Below, piece after piece: positions 27,689 through 37,882 of a stretch of 64,000 bases of DNA. Source of the DNA: JAAFIP01 sp963775085 (lineage in GTDB: Bacteria; Pseudomonadota; Gammaproteobacteria; Burkholderiales; Burkholderiaceae_C). The notes under the pieces were generated by a model. The model had not been told where the DNA came from and ran no database searches. It was given only the letters and a program-made list of their open reading frames with translations. The stretch is from positions 868,001 to 932,000 of the forward strand of contig CAVZHO010000002.1 in assembly GCA_963775085.1 (NCBI GenBank), read 5' to 3'. Every line of letters begins with the position of its first letter. Position 1 is the first letter of the stretch. Made by a program: the position numbers and the translations under genes.

Positions 27689-28675
27689 ATGACACTCACC
27701 CGTTTCTCCCTCACCCGCCGCAGCGCACTGGCCGCAGCCGGTGCCATTGTCGCCACCCCGTGGGTGCGGGCCCAGACCTTTCCCGAGCGCCAGCTCACCA
27801 TCGTCGTGCCCGCGCCACCCGGTGGCACGGCCGATATCTCGGCCCGTGCCTTGGTCGAGCCGCTGGGCAAGGCGCTGGGTTATCCCATCGTGATTGACAA
27901 CAAAGGCGGCGGCAACGGCGCAGTGGGCGCGCAGGCGGTGCTGGGGGCCAAGCCCGACGGCCATACCTTGCTGATGGCCTACAGCGGCTTTCACTGCATG
28001 AGCCCGCATTTGGTCAAGCTGCCGTATGACCCGCTCAAAGACCTGCAAGCCATTTGCAATGTGTATTCTGCCCCGCAGGTGCTGGTGGTGCGCAGCTCGC
28101 TGGAGAACATCAAAACCGCGCAAGACCTGATCAAATACGCCAAGACCCACCCCGGCAAGCTCAACTACGGCAGCTCGGGCAACGGCAGCGTGCAGCACAT
28201 TGCTGCCGAGCTGTTCAAGCAGCTCACCGGCACGTTTATGACGCATATCCCCTACCGTGGCAGCGGCCCGACGATTGTCGATTTGCTGGCCGGGCAGATT
28301 GACCTGACGGTCACTACCGCGCCCTCCCTGATGCCGCACATCATCAGCGGCAAGTTTCTGCCCTTGCTGGTGGCTGGCCCGCGCCGTTTAAGTTCGCTGC
28401 CCAATGTGCCCACCGGCGCAGAGCTGGGCCTGAAGGGCTACGAGGTCGATGCCTGGTTTGGTTTGTACACCCACGCGCAGGCCCCCAAGGCCGCCGTAGA
28501 GCGCATCGCCGCCGAGGTGCAAAAAATCATGGCCGTGCCAGCCTTCAAAGAGCGCGCCGCCAGCCAGGGCGCGGAGGCCAACTACCTCGATCCGCAAAAG
28601 ATGAGCGCCTATGCGCAGGCAGAATACACCAAGTGGGGCAATGTCATCCGCACGGCGGGCATCAAGGCCGATTAG
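27689..28675 (+). CDS. Tripartite tricarboxylate-type (Bug) periplasmic binding protein
   Basis: A 328-residue Bug receptor. The signal region (LTRRSALAAAGAIVATPWVRA) has a twin-arginine look. The mature fold shows VPAPPGGTADISARAL near the start, a YRGSGPTIVDLLAGQ loop and the usual C-terminal EYTKWGNVI. Unlike the first Bug gene it has no operon partner. It binds an unidentified periplasmic solute. Confidence 0.9.
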   Translation: MTLTRFSLTRRSALAAAGAIVATPWVRAQTFPERQLTIVVPAPPGGTADISARALVEPLGKALGYPIVIDNKGGGNGAVGAQAVLGAKPDGHTLLMAYSGFHCMSPHLVKLPYDPLKDLQAICNVYSAPQVLVVRSSLENIKTAQDLIKYAKTHPGKLNYGSSGNGSVQHIAAELFKQLTGTFMTHIPYRGSGPTIVDLLAGQIDLTVTTAPSLMPHIISGKFLPLLVAGPRRLSSLPNVPTGAELGLKGYEVDAWFGLYTHAQAPKAAVERIAAEVQKIMAVPAFKERAASQGAEANYLDPQKMSAYAQAEYTKWGNVIRTAGIKAD

Positions 28676-28804
28676 GGGTGGCCGGATTTGACTCCTCCCG
28701 TCTGGCGAAATACGGCGGGGTGTCTTGGCTGCGTTCAAGCAGAGCTAATGGTACAAAGGCGCATGCAGGCAAGGTGGAACTGAAGATTAAGGAACTACTA
28801 TGAA

Positions 28805-28882
28805 ATGACTATTTGCATCAAGAATACCGGCTACGAAGCCTCACTTGAAGCCCGCAAACTCTACAACGTAGAAAGACGATGA
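28805..28882 (+). pseudogene. Truncated remnant of a small conserved hypothetical gene
   Basis: A 25-codon frame reading MTICIKNTGYEASLEARKLY and then stopping. It resembles the start of a small protein common in Comamonadaceae (IKNKGYEASLE-type N-terminus, recalled from memory), which normally runs on with a DESGEDYLYP-like end. The rest is missing. Confidence 0.4.
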
Positions 28883-29035
28883 AAAAGCCCAATCACTGGG
28901 GGTTGAAATGGCCATTGCTCCTGGTTTAAGCCGAGGCGTCAGAATTCCTGTAGCTGCGTTGCGACTGTAGTTACGCGTCGTTGAAATGAGGCTCGTGGCG
29001 AGGGCTAGTAGCAACAGGGTTTGAAATTTCGTCAT
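28841..29035 (-). CDS. Possible small exported protein
   Basis: A 64-codon frame whose first 18 residues (MTKFQTLLLLALATSLIS) look like a signal peptide; the remainder is unremarkable. It overlaps the remnant at 28805 on the other strand. No family is recognised, and it may not be a gene. Confidence 0.25.
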   Translation of the reverse strand: MTKFQTLLLLALATSLISTTRNYSRNAATGILTPRLKPGAMAISTPSDWAFSSSFYVVEFAGFK

Positions 29036-29518
29036 AGCAGAACCTCTATGGACTGTGACATATGCGCATCACAGGATGTATAGCTGTCCGGTGTTGGCGG
29101 CTAGTTCATATGCTTCGTTGAGTGCCACCAAGTCTTTGGTCGAGGGCTTAGTCGTTGCATTACGATGTTTGATGACCGCAAGCGCCAGCATCGCTACACA
29201 TGTACCCTGCAAAACCAATGTTTGCGCCCATCGCCTGTATACCATAAAACTGTGCCCGCACTCGAAGGGCAGTTACTCGCTGTATAGTTCTGGCCCGCTG
29301 CGCAGTAATAGTGCTCCATAGCGGGTGCTGGACTGCACCCTCGCCTCATTTTCTGGAGCAAAACTCTATTGCAATCCCGTTTTCAGAAGCGATGGCGTAC
29401 AAAGCCCAACACAGAGTGCGGCCGTTATGGATTCGGTGGTTTGAATGGAGTTGGCGTAGAAACATAATATTAACTTTAAAGTTAATTAATTGTAAGAAAA
29501 TATAGGTGTAAAGTACGG

Positions 29519-29575
29519 ACTGTAGCCCAATATAAAAAAGAGTAGCGCGTAAGAAGCTACTATTTTGTGAGCTAC
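29519..29575 (+). repeat. Dispersed repeat, degenerate copy
   Basis: Only the 3' half is clear: GCGTAAGAAGCTACTA, TTTTGTGAGC. The left half is diverged (TGTAGCCC then an A-rich stretch). Confidence 0.4.
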
Positions 29576-29631
29576 GCACGCCAGCGTATAGGTTTTCAAC
29601 ACGTGTGTCAGACTGCTCCAACGCAGTTTGG

Positions 29632-29694
29632 AATGCTAAATCTGCCTGATGTCCCTGTCGGGTGGATGTAGGCAGCTCTGTATTTTATAGCTAG
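29632..29694 (+). repeat. Dispersed 55-60 bp repeat, intergenic
   Basis: ATGCTAAAT, GATGTCCCTGTCGGG, TGGATGTAGGCAGCTC, then TTTTATAGCTA. It abuts the 3' end of the MmeI-like gene. Confidence 0.65.
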
Positions 29695-30007
29695 GAAGTT
29701 GACTATTGGTTGCTAGAGTAATCATTCCCCTCAGTCGTACCATCGGCCTCGCGCTGCGCCTTGCCCAGTGCCTCCAGCGTTTGCAAAATGCGCGGCAGGC
29801 TGTTCTTCCATGCGCCACGGCCTTTAAAGTGGGCTTCTAGCTGGGGCAGGGTGAGGGGGCTGGCGGCGGCGGACAGCACCTGGGAGACGGTGCGCACCTG
29901 GGCGGGCAGGTCGGCGGGCCAGGGCTGGGGGACTGACGCAGTGCTGGTAGTGGCTGTGGGATTGCCTGCGGCTGCAAATGCCTCGGAAGGCGCTTCAATG
30001 GTATTTT

Positions 30008-30070
30008 CAAGTGCTAAATTAGCCTGTAGTCCCTGTCGTATGGACGTAAAAAGCTCTCTATTTGATAGCG
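30008..30070 (+). repeat. Dispersed 55-60 bp repeat inside the MmeI-like gene
   Basis: The cleanest copy: GTGCTAAATTAGCC, GTAGTCCCTGTC, TGGACGTAAAAAGCTC, TTTGATAGC. It sits in the 3' part of the MmeI-like gene, next to one of the frame breaks. Confidence 0.75.
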
Positions 30071-31167
30071 TAGCATTTTCCGGCCCGCTAGCGTGGCAGT
30101 TTGGGTTTTTGGGGGTGGGTGCTGCGCTGCAGTGTGTCGTGGCTGCGCGCCCACCGCCGGGCGTGGCTGGCGCGTGCTGGGGCCAGGTCGTCCCAGCCAT
30201 AGGCGCTTAGCACGGCGGCGTCCAGCTCGGCATGCAGGCTGGCCAGCACGGCTACCAGGCCTTGCGTATGGATAGTTTTTTCTTTCGCCGTCAGCTCGCG
30301 CTCGGCACGCAGCGCCTCCAGCACGTTGTACATGCCTGTGAGCGTCAGCCCCGGGGCGCCGCCTGCTGGCGCTTGCGGTGCGCGTCAATCTGCTCGGCCA
30401 GGCTGGCAATACGCTCCCGCAGCGCGGGCGTGAGGCCAGTGTCGTCATCGGGGAAGGGGAAGGTTTCGAAACAGCGGGAGATAACGTAAGTTGGACGGTC
30501 TTCAAGCGTGCTGCCTTGAGCAAGACTCCAAACTTCGTGGACCGAGCTGGACAGCACCCCAAGAAGCCAAGATTCGTTGTGACAAACCGAGATAACTTTG
30601 CTGTCAGGTAGAACTGACATATCCAAGAATTGGAACAACAGGTGTTTGGCGGTTTTACGGTAGCGATGACTTATTCAAACCTACAAGTTGTTTGCGTAGT
30701 TTCGGGTTGGTTTCGCCGAAAAGCCACCAGTTATCGCGGCGGTTAGCACGGTTATTTTGGTCACGCTCAGGTTTTACGCGCTCCAGTATCCACTGGTAGG
30801 CCGCTGGAAACTTTGCTCGTACTTCGTCTACTGTGAGTCCAAAAAAGTCAATGATCATTACCCCGCGCGGCACATCTGTCAGATCGCGTCCGTTGCGGTA
30901 ATGGCGAATGTGTTTCTCTAAGCCCGGAACAGTTCCAAGGCCGATTACGGCGGCTTCTTCGGGAGTGACGACAAAACCCATGCTGTGCGGCTTTACGCCT
31001 TCGTAGCAAAGGTGGTCATTTGCCTCTAGCGTTACGGCTGAGGTGACGTTTGCACCTACGGTCAAGTCTGCGTGGATTTGTCTAAGTTTTTCAGTGACGG
31101 TAACAGTGACTTCGCCGTATTCCGCTGTTGTTTCACTGGTCACGGTGAATAGGTGTCCCGCGATGGC

Positions 31168-31190
31168 TTCTACAGGCTCAGCCTGAACGG
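31168..31190 (+). repeat. Short dispersed betaproteobacterial repeat (ACAGGCTCAGCCTGAACGG)
   Basis: This sequence matches a short palindromic repeat seen very often in betaproteobacterial genomes. Here it is read in frame and adds VQAEPVEA to the MmeI-like protein, within a low-complexity Ala/Lys stretch. Confidence 0.6.
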
Positions 31191-31341
31191 TCGGCTTAGC
31201 CTTACCGCGCTTGGCTGGCGCAGCGGCTTTATGCGACGCAGGCACACCGACGGTCATTGCAATGCGCACGGCAGCGCCGTTGGCGTTGTCTACCCAGGGA
31301 TGGTCTGCGATAGCGAACGCCAGTGCAACTGGAACAGCGGT

Positions 31342-31407
31342 GGGGCGGGATTTGCCGGGCACCGATTTCTGGTACTCCAGTATGAGGGGCCCGGCAAATC
31401 CCGCCCC
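31342..31407. repeat. 19-bp perfect inverted repeat within the MmeI-like gene
   Basis: GGGGCGGGATTTGCCGGGC at 31342-31360 is exactly reversed and complemented at 31389-31407, with 28 bp between. It lies in a stretch of about 50 codons that interrupts the usual run from ALDGK to PVALAFAI in this family, so an in-frame palindromic insertion is likely. Confidence 0.75.
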
Positions 31408-33567
31408 GCCGCTGGCTGCGCCTGGTGCGCGACCCTCCGCCGAGAGACCATCCAAAGAACCCACGCGCCCAGAACCAGTAACCCGCGACGCAGAAAACAC
31501 CGCTTTCCCATCCAAGGCTGCTTGAACAACGCGACGATTAAACGTCTGCCGCAAACTGTTGGTCGTAATCAACCCAAACCGCGCAGTAGAGCCGTAAGAA
31601 ACCAAAGCCGCACAACGGCTCCACCAGTGCATCACAAAGTCCGCGCTCTCAGGCACCTCGGGCCACACACTGCGCAGTGCCTGCACATAGCCATCGCCCA
31701 ACGCCGCCCGCATAGTGCTGGCCCCAATGAAAGGCGGGTTGCCCACAATAAAGTCAGCGTGCGGCCACGCGGCCTGCTGCGGGCGGATGTAAGCCCACTG
31801 CGGCACTACAGCAGTTTCATCGGGCACCTGCTCGCCAGTAGCGGGATGCGTCTTAAACGTTTTGCCGTCCCAGCGCGTGAGCAGGTTGCCGTCGGCATCG
31901 CGGGCCAGGTCGGTGTCATCCCAGGCCAGCACTGCATCGCGGCATTCAATATTGCCAAAGTCGTGCACCACCGGCTCGGCCACGGCTTTGTTGCCACGGG
32001 TGCGGATGTGCCATTGCAGGTAGCCTATCCACAGCACCAGCTCGGCCAGAGCGGCGGCGCGTTCGTTCAGCTCGATGCCCAGCAGCTGGCGGGGGCTGAC
32101 GGTTTCGCCCTCCAGGCCCAGCGTAGATTGCTTTTCGCCCAGCGCTTCTAGCTGGTTGATGACCTCGCCCTCCAGGCGCTTAAGGTGCTCTAGCGTCACG
32201 TACAAAAAGTTGCCGCTGCCGCAGGCCGGGTCTAGCACGCGCAGGGTGCACAGCTGGTGCAAAAACTGTTTGATTTGCTCGCGTGCCTCGGCCATTTTGG
32301 CATCTGCTGCTTTGCCGGTTAGCTCGGCGGCCTCGCTGGCCAGCACCAGCGCGGCGGCCTGGGCTAGCTGCCACTGCTGGCGCAGGGGCTCTACCACGGT
32401 GGGCAGCACCAGGCGCTCTACGTAGGCGCGGGGGGTGTAGTGCGCGCCCAGGGCGTGGCGCTCGTCTACATGCAAGGCGCGCTCTAGCAGGGTGCCAAAG
32501 ATGGCGGGCTCTACCTCCCGCCAGTTGCTGTGGGCGGCTTTGGTAAGGCGTTTGATTTGCTCTGCATTCAGTAGCAGAGAATAACCGTCCGCCGTGGGCT
32601 CTTTGAACAGTTTGCCGTTGAACTTGAGCACCTGGGTGGCCAGCGCGGCGCTAAAGCCGCCGCTGTCCATGTCGGCCCACAGGGCTTGCAGCATGCGTTG
32701 CTGGGTGGCGGGCTGTGCGCCGTGGGTGGTCAGCAGCCCCACAAAGCTGCCTTTGGGCAGCAGCGCTACGTCTTCGGCAAACATGCTGAACAGGCAGCGG
32801 GTTAAAAACGCGGCCACATGGTCAGCCCGGTGGCCCGATTGCTCTAGCGACTTGGCCAGACTGGCCAGTTGCTCCGACACCTCGCGCGTGACGCGGGCGC
32901 TGGCGCGGCTGGGGTCTAGCGCCAGAGGGTCTAGCCATATTTGCGCTAAACGCTCGCGGATGGCCGCATCATGCAGGTCGGCTAGCGTGATGCGGTGGTG
33001 GCGCGGGTCGGGAAAGGGGGTGTAGGTGGCACCGCTTTGGGTGAAGTCGGCGTAGATTTCCAGTACGTGGCCAATGTCGGCTACCACCAGAAACGGCGGG
33101 CGGCCCTGCTGCACCTCGGCGGCGGGCAGGGCGCGGGCGTAGTTCTCGGCCTGGGCGCGGGCGGCCAGCAGTGCAATGTCAAAGCGCTTGCCAGCTACGG
33201 GGGGTGTTGCGCAGTTTTTTAGACTCCCACACGAAGGCGTTGCGTTTGTAGCAGTCAATGCGGCCGCTGCTTGTGCTGCCGTCGCCGTGCTGGAAGGTGA
33301 CGGGCCGCTCGAATAGGTAGTCTTGCTCGGCGCTGGGCAAGGGCGTGGGCACTTGCAGCAGCGTGCACAGGTCGAGAATGAAGGTTTGGGAGCTGGACAG
33401 CTCGCTGGCATCGGTAAGCAGCACGTTTTGCCAGCGGGAGATGAAGGCGCTGACCTGGGCGTGGATGGCCGGGTGGCTTGGTTGCGCGATAGCGCTTGGA
33501 TTGGCGGTGGTAGTGTCTCCCATGGGCCTGATGATACTGGCTTATCCAAGGGTTTTAAAAGTTTCAA

Positions 33568-33625
33568 GCGCTATATTTAGTGTAGCTGCTCACGTCCACA
33601 GGACAGGGACAATGAGCACATTTGA
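33568..33625 (-). repeat. Dispersed 55-60 bp repeat, intergenic, minus orientation
   Basis: On the minus strand: ATTGTCCCTGTCC, TGGACGTGAGCAGCTAC, ATATAGCGC. It lies just upstream of the MmeI-like gene. Confidence 0.65.
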
Positions 33626-33631
33626 CCATAA

Positions 33632-33655
33632 AAACAGCCGCAAATGCGGCTGTTT
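33632..33655 (-). terminator. Rho-independent terminator after the cytochrome c gene
   Basis: AAACAGCCGCA pairs perfectly with TGCGGCTGTTT around a tiny loop, and on the minus strand it is followed by TTTTTA. It lies 22 bp past the stop of the minus-strand cytochrome c gene. Confidence 0.85.
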
Positions 33656-33677
33656 CGTGCTTCTGGCGACGAGCGCT

Positions 33678-34940
<1,263 letters not shown>

Positions 34941-35136
34941 CGGTACTTTCTCCTGGTATGAAAGATGTTGCTAAAGAACTAACGGGTCGAGGCTGTTTTT
35001 TGGCGGCCACAAAAACAACCCGCGACGCCGCAGTGTCATCAATCTAGTGAGGCTTTCATCGTCGATTTGTGAGTATTGGTTCATCGAGCGTGCTGCTGGC
35101 GTAAATCACCCGCAAAACGATTCCCTAGGTGGAACG

Positions 35137-35171
35137 ATAGATTTATTGGGAAAATTTCCCAATAAATCTAT
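35137..35171. promoter_or_regulatory. 35-bp AT-rich perfect palindrome between divergent genes
   Basis: ATAGATTTATTGGGAAA, one A, then TTTCCCAATAAATCTAT: 17-bp arms and a one-base centre, followed by four T. It lies in the 383-bp gap between the cytochrome c gene (minus) and the MFS gene (plus). It could be an operator, a terminator or a recombination site. The rest of the gap shows nothing else clear. Confidence 0.5.
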
Positions 35172-35323
35172 TTTTGCAACTGGCGTTTAGTAGCACTTAT
35201 TGCATCCGTTCACATGTGAGCGGTATCGCAGCGTTGGAAATAAGGGAAATAGACAACCAGTCTGGGCTGAGAAATAAGTGGTACAGGGGCATCCCGCAGC
35301 GCAGGTTTGCTAGTATCAAAGGG

Positions 35324-36583
35324 ATGAACACTTCCACCTTGGCTTCGGCATTGATCCCCACCGCCCCATTAGTTTTGCGCCAAGACGCCAAGGTGATGGC
35401 GCTGGTGGGCATGGCGCATGCCAGCTCGCATTTCTCGCACATGCTGCTTGCGCCCTTGTTTCCGCTGTTTATGCGCGATTTTGGGCTCTCGTTCTCGCAG
35501 GTGGGGCTGCTGATGACGGTGTTTTTTGTGGTCTCGTGTGTGGGGCAGGCGCTGGCGGGCTTTGTGGTGGACAAGGTGGGCGCGCGGCCGATTTTGTTGG
35601 CCTCGGTGGCGCTGCTGTGCGCGGCCTGTGTGTTGGCCTCCATGGCTACCGGTTACCCCTGGCTGATGGCTGTAGCGGCACTGGCAGGGCTGGGCAATGC
35701 CTCGTTCCATCCGGTGGACTTTACGATTTTGAACCAGCGGGTGTCTGGCGGGCGCATCGGCCACGCCTTCAGCGTGCATGGCCTCACCGGCAGCCTGGGC
35801 TGGGCGCTGGCTCCGCCGTTTTTTGTGCTGATGCTGTGGCTGGCTGACTGGCGCACGGCCTATATCGCTGCTGCGTTGCTGTATGCGCTGGTGCTGGGCA
35901 TATTGTTTTTGAACCGCGAAAAGTTGTCTACATTGGTGACCAAACGCCGCGCCGATGCCGTGGCCTTGCCATCGGACGGGGCAGGGTTTTTAAGGCAGCC
36001 CGTCATCTGGTGGTGCTTTGCGTTTTTTATGTGCTCCACCATCACCATGTCCATGATGCAGGGCTACTCGGTCTCGCTGTTGCAGGTGGTGCACCATGTG
36101 AGCTTTAACGCCGCTACCGCCACCCTTACGGGCTACATGCTCTGCGGCGCCTTGGGGACGTTTACAGGCGGCTTTGTAGCGGCGCGCTTTGCCAAGCAGT
36201 CAGAGCGGGTGGTGGCCTGCTGTATGACGGCAGCGGCGGCCAGCATGGCGCTGGTGGCGACGGGCGCTTTGGGTGCCATGGGCTCCATGGTGGTGCTGGC
36301 GGCCACAGGTTTGGCCACGGGCATTGGCGGCCCCAGCCGCGACATGATGGTGAAAAAGGCCACGCCCAAGGGCGCAACCGGTCGCGTGTATGGCACGGTG
36401 TATTCAGGCTTTGACGTGGGCTCGGCCACCGCGCCGCTGCTGTTTGGCACGCTGATGGACCGGGGCATGACGACCGCCACGCTGCTCAGCGCCTCGGGCG
36501 TGCTGCTGCTGTCGGTGGGTGCGGCGATGATGGTGGCGCGGCTTACAGCGAGTGCCGTTAGCACTAAAAGTACGCCTTCCTAA
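35324..36583 (+). CDS. Major facilitator superfamily transporter
   Basis: A 419-residue protein with about 12 hydrophobic helices and the MFS loop GFVVDKVGARP between helices 2 and 3. The first of two halves begins with MALVGMAHASSHFSHMLLAP. The ATG at 35324 is preferred; the longer frame from 35174 adds a non-hydrophobic leader. The ligand is unknown. A late GGPSRDMMVKKATP loop resembles the fosmidomycin-resistance/oxalate-type exporter group, though this is weak. Confidence 0.88.
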   Translation: MNTSTLASALIPTAPLVLRQDAKVMALVGMAHASSHFSHMLLAPLFPLFMRDFGLSFSQVGLLMTVFFVVSCVGQALAGFVVDKVGARPILLASVALLCAACVLASMATGYPWLMAVAALAGLGNASFHPVDFTILNQRVSGGRIGHAFSVHGLTGSLGWALAPPFFVLMLWLADWRTAYIAAALLYALVLGILFLNREKLSTLVTKRRADAVALPSDGAGFLRQPVIWWCFAFFMCSTITMSMMQGYSVSLLQVVHHVSFNAATATLTGYMLCGALGTFTGGFVAARFAKQSERVVACCMTAAAASMALVATGALGAMGSMVVLAATGLATGIGGPSRDMMVKKATPKGATGRVYGTVYSGFDVGSATAPLLFGTLMDRGMTTATLLSASGVLLLSVGAAMMVARLTASAVSTKSTPS

Positions 36584-36688
36584 ATAATTCGGGGTAAAAA
36601 AGCCAAGCTGCGCTGCCGGTAAAGCGGCTGAAGCCCGGTAAAATCACCTCTTTAACCGCCCTAGCGCTTTCCCCAGCGCCCACCCTCC

Positions 36689-37849
36689 ATGTCCGCCTGG
36701 GTACTGCCCGACCATATTGCCGATGTTTTGCCCTCTGAGGCCCGGCACATAGAAGAACTGCGCCGCCAGTTGCTAGACACCGCCCGCAGTTACGGCTACG
36801 AGCTGGTGATGCCGCCGCAACTGGAATACCTCGAATCCCTGCTCACCGGCACCGGCGAGGCGCTGGATCTGCAAACCTTCAAGCTGGTCGACCAGCTCTC
36901 GGGTCGCACCATGGGCCTGCGCGCCGACACCACGCCCCAGGTGGCGCGCATCGACGCGCATTTGCTCAACCGCAGCGGCGTGGCCCGCCTGTGCTACTGC
37001 GGCCCGGTGCTGCACACCGCGCCCGCCAAGCCGCACGCCACGCGCGAGCCGCTGCAGTTTGGCGCTGAAATGTATGGCCATGCAGGCGGCGAGGCCGATT
37101 TAGAGGTGCTACTGCTCGCTATCGATTGCCTGCAAGGCGCAGGGGTGAAAGACATTACCGTCGATTTGGCCGACGCGCGCCTGGTGCGCAGCCTGCTCTC
37201 TGGCGTAACCGCCAGTGCCGCACAACTGGATGCCGTGCACGCCGCTTTGGCCGCCAAAGATGCGGCGCGCCTGGCCGAGCTGACCGCCAGCTTCCCGGCA
37301 GCCAGCCGCGACGGCCTGGCCACCTTGGTGCAGCTGTATGGTGATGACCAGGTGCTGATAGAGGCAGAAAAAGCATTCCAGGCGAATGAAAGCATGCGTA
37401 AGCAGCTATTAAATTTGAAGCATTTGGCGGCCCGTGTCCATACAGCCCAGCCACAGGTGAAGGTCAGTTTTGACCTGGCTGACTCGCGCGGCTACGCCTA
37501 CTACACCGGCGTGCGCTTTGCGGTCTACACCCCCGGCGCTACCGACGCGCTGGTGCGCGGTGGCCGCTACGACGAGGTCGGCTCGGTATTTGGCCGCAAC
37601 CGCCCGGCGGTGGGCTTTAGCCTGGACGTGAAAGAATTGGTAGGCGTGGTGCCGACCCGTGCGCTCAAGGCCGCTATCCGCGCACCGTGGGGCGAGGGCG
37701 CAACCCTGCGCGCCGCAGTGCAAGGCCTGCGCGCACGCGGCGAGACGGTGGTGTGCGTGCTGCCCGGCCATGAGCAAGAAGTACAAGAATTTACCTGTGA
37801 CCGCGCCTTGGTAGAAGTCGCCGGTGTATGGGTGGTTAAAACCATTTAA
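36689..37849 (+). CDS. hisZ: ATP phosphoribosyltransferase regulatory subunit HisZ
   Basis: A 386-residue protein resembling the class II aminoacyl-tRNA synthetase core of HisRS but without its anticodon domain. Motif 2-like LRADTTPQVARI is near residue 75, and a late motif RYAYYTGVRFAVYTPG-type region (SRGYAYYTGVRFAVY) lies near residue 268. HisZ with short-form HisG makes the first enzyme of histidine synthesis. The gene lies immediately upstream of purA, a typical Burkholderiales arrangement. A short stretch at 37393-37420 resembles the core of the dispersed repeat. Confidence 0.93.
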   Translation: MSAWVLPDHIADVLPSEARHIEELRRQLLDTARSYGYELVMPPQLEYLESLLTGTGEALDLQTFKLVDQLSGRTMGLRADTTPQVARIDAHLLNRSGVARLCYCGPVLHTAPAKPHATREPLQFGAEMYGHAGGEADLEVLLLAIDCLQGAGVKDITVDLADARLVRSLLSGVTASAAQLDAVHAALAAKDAARLAELTASFPAASRDGLATLVQLYGDDQVLIEAEKAFQANESMRKQLLNLKHLAARVHTAQPQVKVSFDLADSRGYAYYTGVRFAVYTPGATDALVRGGRYDEVGSVFGRNRPAVGFSLDVKELVGVVPTRALKAAIRAPWGEGATLRAAVQGLRARGETVVCVLPGHEQEVQEFTCDRALVEVAGVWVVKTI

Positions 37850-37882
37850 GCAAGCCCTTTAAATTTTGAAGCGAATGATCAG

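Larger units (their letters stand above)
28676..29702. other. 1-kb region with no convincing gene; remnants and repeats
   Basis: A lower-GC stretch between the Bug receptor and the restriction-modification remnant. It holds a truncated small reading frame (28805-28882), a possible short exported protein on the minus strand (28841-29035), two repeat copies (29519-29575 and 29632-29694) and an AT-rich block around 29460-29510. A 40-codon minus-strand frame around 29070-29200 also looks faintly gene-like. Otherwise nothing is recognised. Confidence 0.6.
29703..33523 (-). pseudogene. MmeI-like (type IIL) restriction-modification enzyme, multiply frameshifted
   Basis: A single-polypeptide DNA methyltransferase/endonuclease. 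The N-terminal piece (33523 to about 33203) has a D-ExK nuclease-like motif (RIDCYKRNAFVWESKK). The central 850 residues hold the methyltransferase with motif I (LDPACGSGNFLY) and motif IV (IVGNPPFIGA). The 3' third, with target-recognition-type sequence, runs in three further frames broken near 30660, 30349 and 30085. The first break is in a run of six C. It also carries three inserted repeats (30008-30070, 31168-31190, 31342-31407). Methyltransferase motifs are intact, so either decay has begun or the read is faulty. No separate R or S gene is present. Confidence 0.82.

Noticed and set aside
29346..29621. Minus-strand frame in the poor 1-kb region
   Set aside because: AT-rich, no recognisable family, and it contains part of a repeat copy.
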